Origin: Copromyces sp. CBS 386.78
Taxonomy: Eukaryota > Ascomycota > Sordariomycetes > Sordariales > Sordariaceae
Direction: 5' to 3'
Assembly (NCBI GenBank): GCA_030685235.1
Contig: MU839116.1
Location: 186,001-250,000, forward strand
Length of the DNA stretch: 64,000 bases
Below are positions 23,148 through 35,600 of the stretch, in pieces. Each line of letters begins with the position of its first letter. The first letter of the stretch is position 1. Under the pieces are notes generated by a model. It was given only the letters and a program-made list of their open reading frames with translations. It made no database searches and was not told where the DNA came from. Position numbers and translations under genes: made by a program.

Positions 23148-24284
23148 TTAAGCCTCGGTGGCGAAAGCGTCGGGGAAACGCTTCATGTTGCGCTCGAGAG
23201 CGCCACGGTTGCCGAGGAACTGGACGTAGGCACCATCGATGAGGAGCTTGCCAGCAGCCTTCTTCTCGAGGTACTCGTCGCGGCGAAGAGGAGTGAAACC
23301 CCAGTTCTTGGAGATGATGATCTTTTGGCGACCGGGGAACTTGTACTGGGAGCGGCGGAGGGCCTCAAGGGCGAAAGCCTTGTCTGTAGAGCGGGTTAGT
23401 ATGACAAGCAGTAGCGGCATGTAGAGGGACAAAGAGTAGAACGTACTGGAGTCACGAGTACGGACAGACATGATGATCTGGCCGATGTTGACACGGGCGA
23501 CAGTGCCGTTGGGCTTACCCCAGGCACCACGCATACCAGTCTGAAGTCTATCGGCACCAGCGCAAGACAACATCTTGTTGATACGGACGACGTGGTAAGG
23601 GTGGACGCGGATGCGGAGGTGGAAACCCTCCTTACCGGCGGTCTTGACGAGGTACTTGTTGGCGCAAATACGGGCGGCCTCAAGGGCCTCAGAGCTCAGC
23701 TGCTCATACTCGTTGGAGACCATGTGGATGCAGAGAGGGAAGTCATCGACGGTAGCGCGCTTGCGGCCAAGATCGAAGATGCGAATCTTGGGGTCGGGGA
23801 CACCACGGTTGAAGCGCGACTTAGGGTACGGCTAGGGTGAGGGAAGGTGGTTAGCAAACTGTTTGTGTGGTGGTGATGTGAAGTTGTTATCGACATGTCT
23901 GTCGGTCGGTGATGGTCTTGATTGACGACCAAGTCCGACCGACCGACCGACAAGTGTGAATCCCTTCATAGCCATCGAGAGCATCCGAGTTGTCGCATCG
24001 CCATCAACCTGAATCCCTCCTCTTCCATTTCCATCAATCGTTTCCTCCTCTTGCGATGTGATATCCATCCATCATCGTTGCCCAAGTGCATCCTCCTTCA
24101 AGTGCCTCCATGACCAAGTCCTCCCTCCTCCCATCCGCAACCATCACCATCGATGGCTTCCAGCCCCACAAGATGCGAAAAATCGGTGTCTCGATGGCTA
24201 TTTTGGCGTCGCAAAAATTCGGGCATGAATGCTGCTCACCTTGTTCTTGCAGTACCGGTAGCATCTCGCAGGACGGCGGGCCAT
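23148..24284 (-). CDS. RPL10: 60S ribosomal protein L10 (uL16)
   Basis: Predicted product of 221 aa from exons 24284-24240, 23831-23447 and 23383-23148 (666 nt). It starts [21 protein letters not shown], then [80 protein letters not shown] and [20 protein letters not shown]. This is a full-length eukaryotic uL16. It sits near the peptidyl-transferase centre and tRNA path of the large subunit and joins late in cytoplasmic 60S maturation. Intron 1 (24239-23832, 408 nt) is several times longer than other introns here and contains a strong hairpin (23900-23952). It shares a 422-bp divergent promoter with the L30 gene. Confidence 0.97.
23900..23952. other. strong hairpin inside L10 intron 1
   Basis: The arms TGTCGGTCGG (23900-23909) and CCGACCGACA (23943-23952) are perfectly complementary. 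Inside them a second stem, TGGTC (23913-23917) with GACCA (23927-23931), closes a 9-base loop. The structure lies near the 3' end of a 408-nt intron. It may be an intronic RNA, a splicing element, or a by-product of GACC repeats. No C/D-box pair was found around it. Confidence 0.6.
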
Positions 24285-24706
24285 TGTGACTGATTTCTGA
24301 TGATGTCACGTACGAGGTCGTGGGTGGTTGTTCGTGGGTTGAGAGGGTGTCGACGACAAGAGAATCCTCTAACTTTAAGATCGAGAGGAGGCGATTTTCG
24401 CGGGCGATTACCAATCCAGCGCCAGAGTGGGAGGCAGGCCGGCCGCCCGGTCAGGTGCGCGCCAGGCCACAAAATGTGGGGCGTTAGGGCTTTGTGCCAG
24501 TTGCCCACCTGCGAGCACGTAATTGGCTGACGGGTGAAGTGCGCACTGGCCTCCACTGCCGCAACGGGGAGGGGACCTGAAATATTCGCGATGGTCTTTT
24601 TCTGCTGAATCCTTTTTTTGAAGCCAGCGAAAGACGACTTGAGACCTCACCACCAGCGAGACCTTGCCCATTTCCACGGTTCAGTTCACCGACAAAATCA
24701 TTCGCA
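24285..24706. promoter_or_regulatory. shared divergent promoter of L10 and L30 genes
   Basis: Only 422 bp separate the start codons of two head-to-head ribosomal protein genes, so promoters and both leaders share this space. It contains a TTAGGG (24484-24489), the telomere-repeat core bound by Tbf1-type factors and known from ribosomal protein promoters in many fungi. It also has a G/C-rich block at 24430-24480 and T-runs near 24595-24620 that may mark the L30 transcription start. Co-regulation is inferred from the arrangement. Confidence 0.75.
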
Positions 24707-25316
24707 ATGGCCCCCAAGAAGTCCAAGTCTGACGCCCAGAGCATTGGTGCCAAGGTACGTTTCCAATGATGCGCTCGCTGTGTGCGAAATCTGCAAAATC
24801 GATGGAAAACACCAGAATGCTTGCTAACGACGATGCTCTCTTGAACAGCTCGCCCTTGTCATCAAGTCCGGCAAGGTCGTCCTCGGCTACCGCAGCACCC
24901 TCAAGGCCCTCCGCACCGGCAAGGCCAAGCTCATCCTCATCTCTGCCAACACTCCTCCTCTCCGCAAGTCTGAGCTCGAGTACTACTCCATGATGTCCAA
25001 GACTGCCGTCCACCACTACACTGGCACCAACGTAAGTTTGGCCCGATATCTCCTTGCAGCTGCACGGCAAAGATTGCAACATCTTTGTCTGCGTTTCTCT
25101 CTGTTCCCGGCCTGAAGATGTCCTCCGCGGCGTCTTCGGGTCCACCCAGAGAAGAAGTCTGTCTTCAGGCTTTGGAGGGTACCTGTTCCGTGGCTTACAC
25201 ATAACCTCCCGCTACAGATTGAGCTCGGTACCGCCTGCGGTAAGCTCTTCCGCTGCTCCACCATGGCCATCCTTGATGCCGGTGACTCCGACATCCTCGC
25301 CGACCAGCAGCAGTAA
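24707..25316 (+). CDS. RPL30: 60S ribosomal protein L30 (eL30)
   Basis: Predicted product of 109 aa from exons 24707-24754, 24849-25031 and 25218-25316 (330 nt). Motifs in order are [88 protein letters not shown] and [13 protein letters not shown]. This is a complete eL30, a small L7Ae-fold protein of the large subunit; in yeast it binds a kink-turn in its own transcript to control splicing. Length and motif order are standard. The start follows TTCGCA. The gene is head to head with L10. Confidence 0.97.
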
Positions 25317-28300
25317 ATGCTGCGTCGAGTATTATCTTCTCGTTCGGCATAGGAATACGGCGTTCAGGCTTTGAAAATCATGGAAAAATGGCATGACGGC
25401 TTGATGAACCGGATCTGCGGCGGTGGCTACCGCTGTGCCTGAATGGGCAGAGGTCTCGCCCCAGGGCAACTCTCAATAGGCTAGTCCTTAAAATAGAAGA
25501 CGAGTCTATCAAGATACCCAAGTGTTGTCCAACAATGTCCGATATCTCTCCCAACGTGATGTATCCGAATGTGCGGTTCTCGACAAACGATCTCGACCTT
25601 CAGCGTATCCCGAACGGCATTGTTGGCAGAGAAAGGAACAATCGAATGGTGCCTGTAATACGGCAGTTTGCGGAACAACCCACTTCCTATCACAGGTTAT
25701 CACCATAGCCACCTCAAGATAACTCGGCCTCAGCTTTCTCCCGAATGACATTCGTGGCAGAAAGAGGAACATGACGAGGGTGAGCCTATCATCTTGCGAC
25801 AGTTCGCGGAGCAACCAAGTTCCCAGCCCTGGTTATCACCATACCCGCCTCGAGCAGTCGACCTTACTACACCCAGCTCTCTATACAGAAATTTCGACCC
25901 TCAGCCTGCGTAGCTTCTCGTTTAGTTGCGGTTCTTGCGGCAACAGCGGCAGCGGCAGAACACATCCAAGTTGCGATAGGTGACGACGGCCATGTCTGTT
26001 GGCTTAATCTTCGGAGCAGAGGGAGGTCGAAGTCAAAAGACTGAATATCCCTTCGGGTCTATTCTTTACATGTATGAACTGAGCTCACGTTGTGTATGTC
26101 TGATAAACCATGAACGCTTCCAGATATCGACAGCACCATAGTCAACATGATCAAAGGCGTGGATAAACCAAGTATTCTCCCTTTGTCAACAGGACGAAGT
26201 CTGCTGCTAGGAAGTTCTGCGAGCGGTACGTTTGAACTAACAACCTTGGTAGTTGCATTGACAGCGAAATTAACCACCACGAAGCATGTCCACCGCTGGT
26301 GGCCCTCCCGTCTGGGGTAGATCCCGTCCGGAAGCCGTCAACCCCCCGAACGTTCAAAACAATAGGGGGCGGTTTTTGTCCACTCTGCCACTGGAGATGG
26401 GAAGCTTTCATTCAAAGCCTTGAAACATTGAAGCGAACAAACTAAACATACTGATATATTAACCACCATGAGCGATCATCGTCACGGCAAATCAAAGGAT
26501 GCTCTAGCAACGAGCCGAGCCGGAGATTTTTGGGATAGGGGTTTAGGGAAATTGGTTTTGTCAGCCGCGTTCCCTTGCTTGCTGATGATCCGCTATCTTT
26601 CTTGTATGGTGTACCCCTGCTATTTCTTTTGTACGGGACCACCGTAGACTCCGTAGAGGCTCGGTTAACACCGAAAAGGTCAACGTCAACTTTATGCGTT
26701 CTGCCATCGGAAACGTCAAGAAGGATATCGAAAAGGGATCGATAAGTGTCAAATGTGTCAAAGGTCTCGGAAGCTAGACTGCATACAGCCCACTACGTCA
26801 ACGGCACGGCCCTGAGGATCTCAGCACTGTTGACATTCCCACATGAAGACGACGACAAGTGATGTTAGGAGGGGAGTTTGTTAGACATTTGCTCATATCG
26901 ACTCTGGCATTACAAGCCTAGAAGAGGTGTTCAAGAATGAGGAAGACAAACATTTACCGTCAGTCATTACCTTGAAGGCTTCTTACTGTCTTGCAGCTGT
27001 ACAAAACATTCAAACAGCAATGGATAGACGTCAGGGCTTCTGGAACAAGTCGGCCGCTATATGCTCCACTGGAATGGATCGAGCCATTATAACTGGACAC
27101 ATGGGTTTCGAGGGTTTCCAAACATTGTTCCCAAAAACCATGACCATCTAATTTCTAGTGCATGATGCACCATGAGTCCCCCTGGGGAGATGCATGAACA
27201 ATGAGAGTTGTTGCCGGTCCAGATAGGATCGCATTCCACAGTTCTTGGAGATTCTGTTCGCAAGACATCTGAATTTTTCGAGACATCGATAATCTTCAAA
27301 GGGCTGTTACATGCGTAGGTAGGTACTCGGATAGCGGTACTCGAGCTCTGTTTCGTCGACTGCGGGTACGTACCAAAGCGCAACTTGTGGTCAGACAACC
27401 AGACGACAAAACTCGAAACCAACACGAGTTGAGTTGGACTCGGAGTCTGGCCGTTTCTAATCAGGGAACCTGTGCCTTTTTCGATGACCCATTGACACGG
27501 ACACGGCGTAACAAGGTGGAACTATGGCAACTGGAATTCAATCAAACGATTGGTCAGTCAGTCAGATCAGGGAAGAAATTCGGATGATATTCTTTTCGAG
27601 TTCGGGCAGCACAACTATACCCAAAGATAGACAGACGAAGAGTGTGTCACACTCGATCATCTTCAGCTGCTATTTTACGTAGTTTGTAAGACGGCAAAGT
27701 CAACCAGATCTCACCAGTGTCCGCCTAGGATCGGGGCTCACCGTGTGGCTTTGCTTGCCATCCACCCACCCATCCATCCGTCACTCAGGAGACGGCTTCT
27801 TGCACCACGGAACTGTCGAATCCTTACTAACGGGACCTGACGGTTGCTCCGCCTGCGGTGTGTGTGTTTTGCAGGGGAAAGAGAAGACGGAAGAGTGGAC
27901 AGGCCTGATTCACGACGGGAGCCAATCCCTTTTTTCGCCCGCTTCAAGTTGCTGGAGACACTTCTGGAGCCTCCACTGTGACCCATCGGGGGCCCATCAT
28001 CCACTGTGAGCAGTGTGAGGTGCCCATCCACCACCCTTTTCTCGACGGGGACCCTTTCGATGCAAGACGCCACTGTGTTTCTATTCTCAAACAACCTTCC
28101 ATTGTCGACGCTCGAATTACGTTGTGTTGGCCCGCCGTTGTTGGTGAACTTGTCTTTCTCAGGGGGTCGTGTCCTCTTTTTTTGTTTTAGTTTCTGGATT
28201 TTGGAAACTGTTGACTATCAAAGAGTTATCTCCAACCACCTAACCGCATCAACCACTCAAACCACTGCACTGCAAGCAACTGCACCCATCAGACGTCCAA

Positions 28301-28732
28301 TCTTTCCAAACAGAAAAACAAGTTGAAGAAAGGGGGCCAAGCACGGCAAGCGCGCATGCATACCTTACATGCTACTGCAGACTACCACCTAAACTGCATG
28401 CTAACGCATCCTGGGAAAAAAAAGACGAATACAAGTCAGCAGGGGACCCTCTTTACCTCCTCTCAAAGGCATTAACGACGGCAATCATTCCCCCCCAACA
28501 AGGGAGCAAGGGCCCCCACCGCCAGTTCGATCGCCCTTTCGTTCCAACGGGAATCGTTCCTTTTTGCTACAATATCCAAACTGAACACTCTTGGTTGAAC
28601 TTACACAAACAACCTACCTGGACGCTCTTTACCACCTGTTGCCCACCTGCTAGACTACACTGTACCCATCTATACCCTCGAAATCGCAGTTACTCCCGTC
28701 TACCGGGAACAACACCACAACCCTAGCACAAA
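25317..28732. other. 3.4-kb intergenic region with diverged tandem repeat
   Basis: The left part is the 3' flank of L30; the right part is the promoter and long leader of the coiled-coil gene at 28733. A diverged two-copy repeat sits at 25591-25860. Short open frames on both strands (for example 26151-26411 and 27738-28094) lack codon bias and motifs. No RNA gene or mobile element is recognised. Confidence 0.4.
25591..25860. repeat. diverged tandem duplication, period about 130 bp
   Basis: Copy 1 (about 25591-25718) and copy 2 (about 25721-25856) share blocks in the same order: CTCGaCCTtCAGC, TCCCGAA, GGCAGAgAaAGGAACA, a TGCGGAACAACC / CGCGGAGCAACC block, and GGTTATCACCATA followed by CACCTC / CGCCTCG. 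I estimate roughly 70% similarity by eye. No intact frame is shared by the copies, so this looks like a non-coding duplication. Confidence 0.7.
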
Positions 28733-30867
28733 ATGGCAACCGTCGTCAAGAAGCCGCCAGCGTCATCAGGCCGGGAAACACCAACGGGAACAACGCGCCC
28801 GGCTGCCAGAGCCTCTACGCCCTCGTCTGCCTCCAGCGTCGCGCGCACACGCTCTATACGATCAAGCACCCCAGTCTCAGCCCGCGCTGCTATTCAAAGA
28901 CGCGAGTCTCTCCTCGGCAATGGCCCCAACAATATCACCAAGGAGCCGTCAGCGGCAGACCTCGAGCGCGAGGAGGCTGCCCGCGCCGAAACCCTGGCTA
29001 TCATAGAAGATCTCAAAGCGAGGCTATCCAAGGCCGAGGCCTCGTCAGAATCCCACAAGCGCCAGATGGACATCCTGCAGAGCAGGTTAGACGACGCGAC
29101 TAGGGAACAGGCCAAGCTGGAAGAAAAGGTGCACGAAAATGAGGAGCTGATCGAGGCGCTCAAGAACGAGAAGCGCGAGATCTCCCGTCAGATGCGCGAG
29201 ATGGAGAGTATCTACGAGGCCGAGCGCAGCGCCATGATGAAGGAGAAGGACGAGATGGCCAACCGCGAGGAGGAGATGCAGACTGTTATCCAGAGACTCA
29301 AGGACAGTCTGGCGCAGAGGGATGAAGAGGGCGTCAGGCACGCGAGGCGACCTTGTGAGTTTACAAACATTGCCCCTTTTCTCCTATTCGTGTTTGCTAA
29401 CACGTTGCTCTAGCAATCGCTACCACAAGCAGTTTGCAAAACCTCGACAATGGAAGCTTTGCGCCGCCTTCTTCGATCCACCGCAGCAACTCACAGAATA
29501 ACTCGAAGCTGTTGCTCCAGAAAGATAAGCTGATCGAATCGCTCCGGCTCGAACTGGCTGAGGCACAGATCAAGCTGGTCGAGTCCGAAAACCAAGGGGG
29601 AGGTCGTCTACGCGAGGTCGAAAGGCAACTAATGGAGGCGCGCATGGCCAACGCCAGGCTGATGGAAGACAACGAGAGTTATCAGCTCCTCCTCCAGGAG
29701 AGGACACTAAAGGGCGACTTCGGCACCAGCGACTTCAGTTACATGGGCAACTCGGCGAACCAGGACGCCCTTGCCGCTCTCGAGGGCAGGTCAACAACCA
29801 CCGGCCCAACCAGCCTGGCCGACGAGCTCTCCGATGCCGTCGAGCACGAGCCCATCCAAGAAGTCGACCACGAAGCCCAGAAGCGTCTCGAAGGCGAGCT
29901 CAAGACCGTCAAGGATCAGAATAAGGCTCTGACCCTGTACATCAACAAGATCATCGAGCGCCTCCTGTCGCACCAAGAATTCGAGCACATCCTCGACCAG
30001 TCCAACGACTTCAAGTCACCCTCCGCGGCGCAGCCCAACACCAACAAGGAGCTGCCCCCTGCCCCCGCCGGCGGCGCCAGCGCCAACCTCATCCAACGCG
30101 CCAAGTCCATCGCTACAGGCGGTGGTCCCATCGGCGCTACCGCCGCCGCGCGCATCCGCCCTCGCCCCATGTCCTTCATGCCCCAGGGCGGCGGGCTCAG
30201 CGCCCCCCTCAACCACAGCGGCGTCAGCTCGGGCATCTCTAGCCCCATCACCACCAACCCGGACACGGCGCCCTCCATCCCCATCGGCCTCGGCCGCTCC
30301 GCCAGCGGAACCGGTGCCCGTCGTGGCCGCCCGCTAAGCGAACAATACGGTCCCGGCGCCAGCGTCGCCAGCGCCATGTACAACAAAAACACCGGAGTCG
30401 CCCCCTCCTCCGCCAGCCAATACTCGCGGGACGAAGCCGCCTCCCCTCTGTCCCCCACCATGCGCAACTCCGGCGGTTCCTTCTTCAACTCCAACCCCAA
30501 CCGCTCGTCAACATCGACTTTCCCGGGCACCGTCCGCAACAGCGAGACATCCTCCGACACGCAGTCCATCCGGTCTTCCATCACGGGATACGGCAGGGAA
30601 GACATGTCGACGGCCAGCCACAGCCCGCCGCGGAGCCACCATGAGAAGCCGGCGACGACGTTCGCGGGGAATAAACCGCGCCCGCTCAGGCTGGTGCAGG
30701 AGAATGCCGCGGCGGAGGAGGCGGCGAGACATGCGCAGGCGCAGCAGAATAAGCGGACGAGCTGGATCGGGTGGGCGTTTGGCGGTGCCGGTGGAGGTTC
30801 CGGTGGGGGGAGGAAGGATAGTGTGACGGCGGAGGGGATGATGGGTGGGGAGATTATTAGGGAGTAG
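28733..30867 (+). CDS. coiled-coil protein of unknown function
   Basis: Predicted product of 691 aa from exons 28733-29354 and 29414-30867 (2076 nt). The first ~75 residues are Ser/Thr/Arg/Pro-rich and basic. Strong coiled coil follows at ~78-205 (LEREEAARAETLAIIEDLKA, LQSRLDDATREQAKLEEKVH, ELIEALKNEKREISRQMREM) and ~235-300 (KLLLQKDKLIESLRLELAEA). A shorter conserved-looking segment ends KALTLYINKIIERLLSHQEF near residue 400. The remainder is Ser/Pro/Gly-rich with a basic tail near KRTSWIGWAF. Similar proteins in filamentous ascomycetes have been labelled 'M protein repeat' only because of heptads; that name carries no function. A cytoskeletal or cortical scaffold is possible but is inference. 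There is no signal or membrane segment. Confidence 0.88.
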
Positions 30868-31702
30868 AAGAAGAACAGTTTGACTTTGACTTTGTCTGGA
30901 TCTGGATTAAATCTGATTTGACTTGGACCTGCTCTAGGCGATTTGGCTTAAGATCTATGGGAGTCGGGTGTAGCGGGTGTTAAAGGTGTTGGAAGACAGG
31001 AATACCTAAGCTATCTTTACTACATACCTACCTATCGTTACTGGGGGTTTGCTGGTCTTATGGGGTTCCAGGATAGAAAGTAAGGAAGAAGAAGAAGACG
31101 GACGGGATGGCATGAAAGGGCCGAGAAGAGAAAGGGATTAAGACATCAAAACGACGAGTTACTGGGAAGATTAATGACGTTGGTTACAACTACTATATAC
31201 AAGAATGGAAGATTTCACAACTTACTACCCTACTCAGATGCACTGTTGGTTTTATATGAATGGATGGATAGATGACAAGGACGGAGCTATGACATCGATA
31301 CCGCTGAATAGAGTTAAGGGGTATAGACCGTAATGAAGTTGTGTAAATACCCACGCCCTCGACCGAATAAACAGGAAAGTGACTGGAGGTATCGGTGCGC
31401 TCTCCCACTTTGATAGAACCCCATGCCACACGAATTCGAAGTCAACGATTCGCAGAGAAAGGATAACAAACAGTGGCTTGAGTCCTCTCTCAACCTCTTG
31501 CTACTGTGATCTGTGATCTTTCTTAACCTTGGTGTGAGTGAAAGAGAATGAATAATAAACCCTCTCTCGGCCTCGCTGCCTACGTGAACCCCAGGATGGA
31601 TCGAAAGAGCAATCTCATCTTCTGACACCTGACCTCCCGGGAAGCATAACAACACTGGCTGGCAACGACATTTTCTCGAGCGATTAACAGATCAATGCCT
31701 CA

Positions 31703-31753
31703 AGGTAGGTAGGTAGGTAGGTATACACACACACCTCATGCCTACCTACCTAC
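31703..31753. repeat. inverted GGTA/TACC microsatellite pair
   Basis: A (AGGT)n run at 31703-31723 is followed, after a short ACACAC spacer, by a (CCTA)n run at 31741-31753. The two can pair into a hairpin. This kind of simple repeat is frequent in Neurospora intergenic DNA. Confidence 0.75.
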
Positions 31754-32631
31754 GTCTCTGTGGTACATATAACATATATATCAAGGTATCAATAGCAGAG
31801 CAGGTAGCGGATGACATGGGCGTTTACACTTGACCACTGTCCACCACAAACACTGAACGGAATGGAGAGAAAGAACCTCAAAACTTCTTTAGCAACAACG
31901 TATGAAACAATGTTATGAGATATCTCGTGGTGTTTTTGATGTCCTCCCAGTAGAGAACATACCTCTAGTCTTGTGAAGTGTCATGGTCATTGGTGTATCG
32001 TGGAATAGATCTCTCACTGCGTCTCCTTTCCCCGTTTTCTTTATTCATTTTCCATTTTTATCTTACCCTTATTTTATTTTACTTTGCCTTACTATTTTAC
32101 TTACATACCTTACGCGAACAGGCTGCGTCTTTGGCGAGTGCCTTGATTGGAACGCTCTTAGCTGGTTTGGCCCATCCTCAAGCTTGTTCACAAACGGAAG
32201 ATGGCCTAGACAGAGGCTATGGTCATGAAGTCCAACTCGACATTACACTTTCTTTTACCCCTTTTCACCGACCTAAGCAACCATATCTCAGTCACTCACT
32301 CACACATCTGTCCGTTTCAAGCCTCCGCACTCTCATGATAAAGAACAGTTACATACCGTAATGATAACCTACCCCTTACAGTATCCATCTCATCCGATGA
32401 TCATACGTACCTGTATTCTTATCTTCCAGAGTTAAATCCAGATCCCCTTACCCAATAAAGATAAAACCCCAAAAAAAATTAAAAAATTTCAAAAAGACAA
32501 AAGATTGCGGACGTGGAGAGTCTCTCAATGAAAACAACAACCATACCTATAACCATACCTCCTAACCAAGACAGTTGGACAACGGTGCAACGGAACATTA
32601 CGCATACCTACCTATTCTAATATCCATCTAT

Positions 32632-32652
32632 CTACCTACCTACCTACCTACC
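32632..32652. repeat. CTAC microsatellite
   Basis: About five tandem copies of CTAC inside the gene-poor region, with a degenerate extension to the left (CCATCTATCTACC). It is a simple repeat with no visible gene association. Confidence 0.8.
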
Positions 32653-35600
32653 CCATCAACCGACAAACAGCTCTTAGTCTAGACTTCGGTCCTTTGAAGA
32701 AAGTCAGCCAGAAAGCCATCAATCAGCTCAGTGGCTCAGATGGACGGTCCAACAGCCGGTACTAGCCAGAAAAGGACGGGTTCCTGCGCATATGATCACA
32801 TCCAGAAAAAACAGGGCGAATAGGACGGTTAGGTTAAAGACAGTTGCATGTATTGGATGATGTATGTGACTCTGCTGGTAACATACATACATACATGACG
32901 AGCAGCAGATGCAGCAGACACAGCAGATGCGGCAAAAAACAGAAGTGGAGTATGGTACATACCGGTAGACCAGTGGTATGCATCCGTGAGGAGGAGGCGT
33001 TGTCGTCCGTCGAACGGGAATCCGTTCCGTTGGGAACAGCTGCAGTGAGTGGGGGAAGGGAGGAAGGGAAGGAAAACGAACCACCAGCGCAGGAATGCTA
33101 TTCTAGATGCGACCTGACGTCCTGCATGTTCGAGATTGGGCCGGATCGGGATCGGATACCTCCCTAGGTATATGCAGTGTCTTTATGTAGATAGATAGTA
33201 CCTATCCAATGTGTATGTTAGTGCTCAAAATGATATGACGAGGCGGAATCGAATCAGAATCGACTGGACCCCATGACATGAACTTGACGGTTGTTGAATC
33301 AAAGTTGCAAATCTAGAGACAGACATTTGAGGAAAGTCTCTTTCCACACCACACCTTTACCACGTGTCAATGCACCGTTCGTTGGCATCCTGCGTATGTA
33401 AGATTGGAATGAAAGAGGCGGGGGGAGGGTTTTCTGTGAAATTTTTCCAGATATCCCGCAACTACTGTAAAAGAAATGTGCTCTTTTTTTCTTTTCTCAA
33501 CGGTGATCTGGATGTTTCGCTGCATGGTCGTCGGTCTTGGCTCTCTCATCAAGAGAGCATCTCGCTCGGCAAGCTCGCAGCTGTGGCATGATATTTGCGT
33601 TTGGGGAACAGGAACCAGAGCATCGGAATGGGCCGTAGAAGCCGCGAACGGAATAGTACCTAATAAGACAAATGGAGTTATTTTCCAGATGCAATCAGAA
33701 TGTGTACCTGTGCCCCCCTGGCCTCGACCAAGAGGGGACGTTTGAAGCGAAGGAACCGCAACTGTGCCCTTTCTCCGCTCGTTTTCTTGGTCCGGCTTAC
33801 TTCGGGACGCGGCTTCAGGAACGGAGCGGACCATTCCTTTGGCCTTGAGCTATCGCAAATCTCAACTCTTGACCCTTGGTTACACAGCGAGGGCGTTACA
33901 CCGCGAGAAGAAGATGTCGTCAGCTTCAAGGCGGACCGGCTAAGATCCAATAAAGCCGTTCCTTTTGCGGCGTGGGTTACAGCCTTGCCAGCCCAACAAA
34001 GGCACGAGAGGGGAAAGGCCGAAAGCCCTCAAGTAAGAAAGTCCCCTGTCGAAAAATAGGCCTGTGGGGAAGCTACCCAAGGGAATGGGGTGGTGCTGTG
34101 GCGTGCAGAGAAGCACGAGAGGGTGTGCCACCGTCCACTTGGCCGGCTGTGAGAGGCTAACCTCTTTTTTTTTTTTTTTTTTACGCCGCGTTTGCTGGAC
34201 CACCGGACACCAGACCACCACTAGGGTTGCGGGGGGATGTGCTAAGGCTGTACTTGGTGGTGTAGTAATTGTTGTGATGTCTTGTGTTGTCTCGGGTACT
34301 AGGTAGCCTTGGGAGTCTTGGTAGTGTTATGGTGTTGTCGGTACCCAAAGGTGGGTGAAGCTGAATGGGCTGGCCTGGATCAGGAAGTTGTGCAAGAACC
34401 CTTTAGATGAACCTGTGTTTGAGACCCTGACTGACTTCTAAGCCTCAATGACCGCAACGGCCGCGATGGCCGCTCAGATGATGTGACTGAGTCTCAGATG
34501 AGCGTTGATCGGTGGGAGCAACGGCCGCTTGATGTCTTTACTTTCGAAAGAGATCAGCACACTGCGTCGAGTTTACCTTACCCGTACCGCAACACTGGGT
34601 TCAGGCGTCAAGCACTTGTCAGCATGTCAGGCCACGCCAGGCCAGGCACCCAAGCTGTCCTTGACTCCTTGTCCCTCTTTGTGTCGCCTGTCGCTCTGCC
34701 GACGTCAACCGTCCGTGATCAAGTTCAAGGGATGTCGTGGCTGAATCGGTCCTAGTTTGTAAAGAGGAGGTTGTCACAAACCCGGAGAGATGGTTCCGCT
34801 TGGGAGCAAATGTTTGTGTGGACTCTTTCAGTGTTAACACATCGGGGTGCGAAGGGTGTTGCCCGTGGGAGCACAGCATCGGAAGCGAAGGGAGGAGTGT
34901 CTGCATTTGAACAACAATACCGTACCTCGGCCAATGCGCAATCTGTTCCAATCTGGTCCATATCAACCGTCAAGTCCCCGGTGAGCGCCTGGGGCGAGCA
35001 CAACAGGAGGGAGCCAGCAGATTGGAAATCGGATATAAAGAAGGGTGGGTAGTGCGCATATCATGGGAGAGGTAGCGTGCTAACAAGTTTCGAAGAAACG
35101 ACGACACCCTCTCACCAAAAACACCAATATCAGGGCAAGGCAGGCACAAGGTTGCAATGGGAAGAGAAGTTAGTCATTGATCGAAGGGTGAAGGAAAAGA
35201 AAAGACGGCCGGAGGAAGGCAACGAAAAGATCAGCCGAAAAAGGAAGCTTGTGCCGGCCTGTGATGACCAAAAGAATGACAAAAGGAAGAAGGAGGAAGG
35301 AGCCGTCAACCGACCGTCGACGGAAGAGCCAAAAAAACGGCCAGGGGCAAGGTGCGGCCGATGTTGATGGGGATGATGGCTCAGGATGTACAGTCACCTG
35401 TGGCACGCTGGTGGGTACCTAACACGCCGCTCCGGCCATCCCTTTTTAGCAGCGAATCCAGCAAAATCATCCGGTCTCCGCGGTATCCACTCGTGCTCCG
35501 GATGTACCGTTTCCTGCACATCTGACACACATGACGGATGATGGACGCTTGCTTGGCTCCATCGCGCTGCAGGCCCTGGTCGGCCGGTCCTGGGAAAGAA

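Noticed and set aside
30016..30826. Antisense and alternate-frame ORFs across the coiled-coil gene tail (for example 29916-30605 minus)
   Set aside because: They arise from GC-rich Ala/Ser/Pro/Gly codons of the real plus-strand gene.
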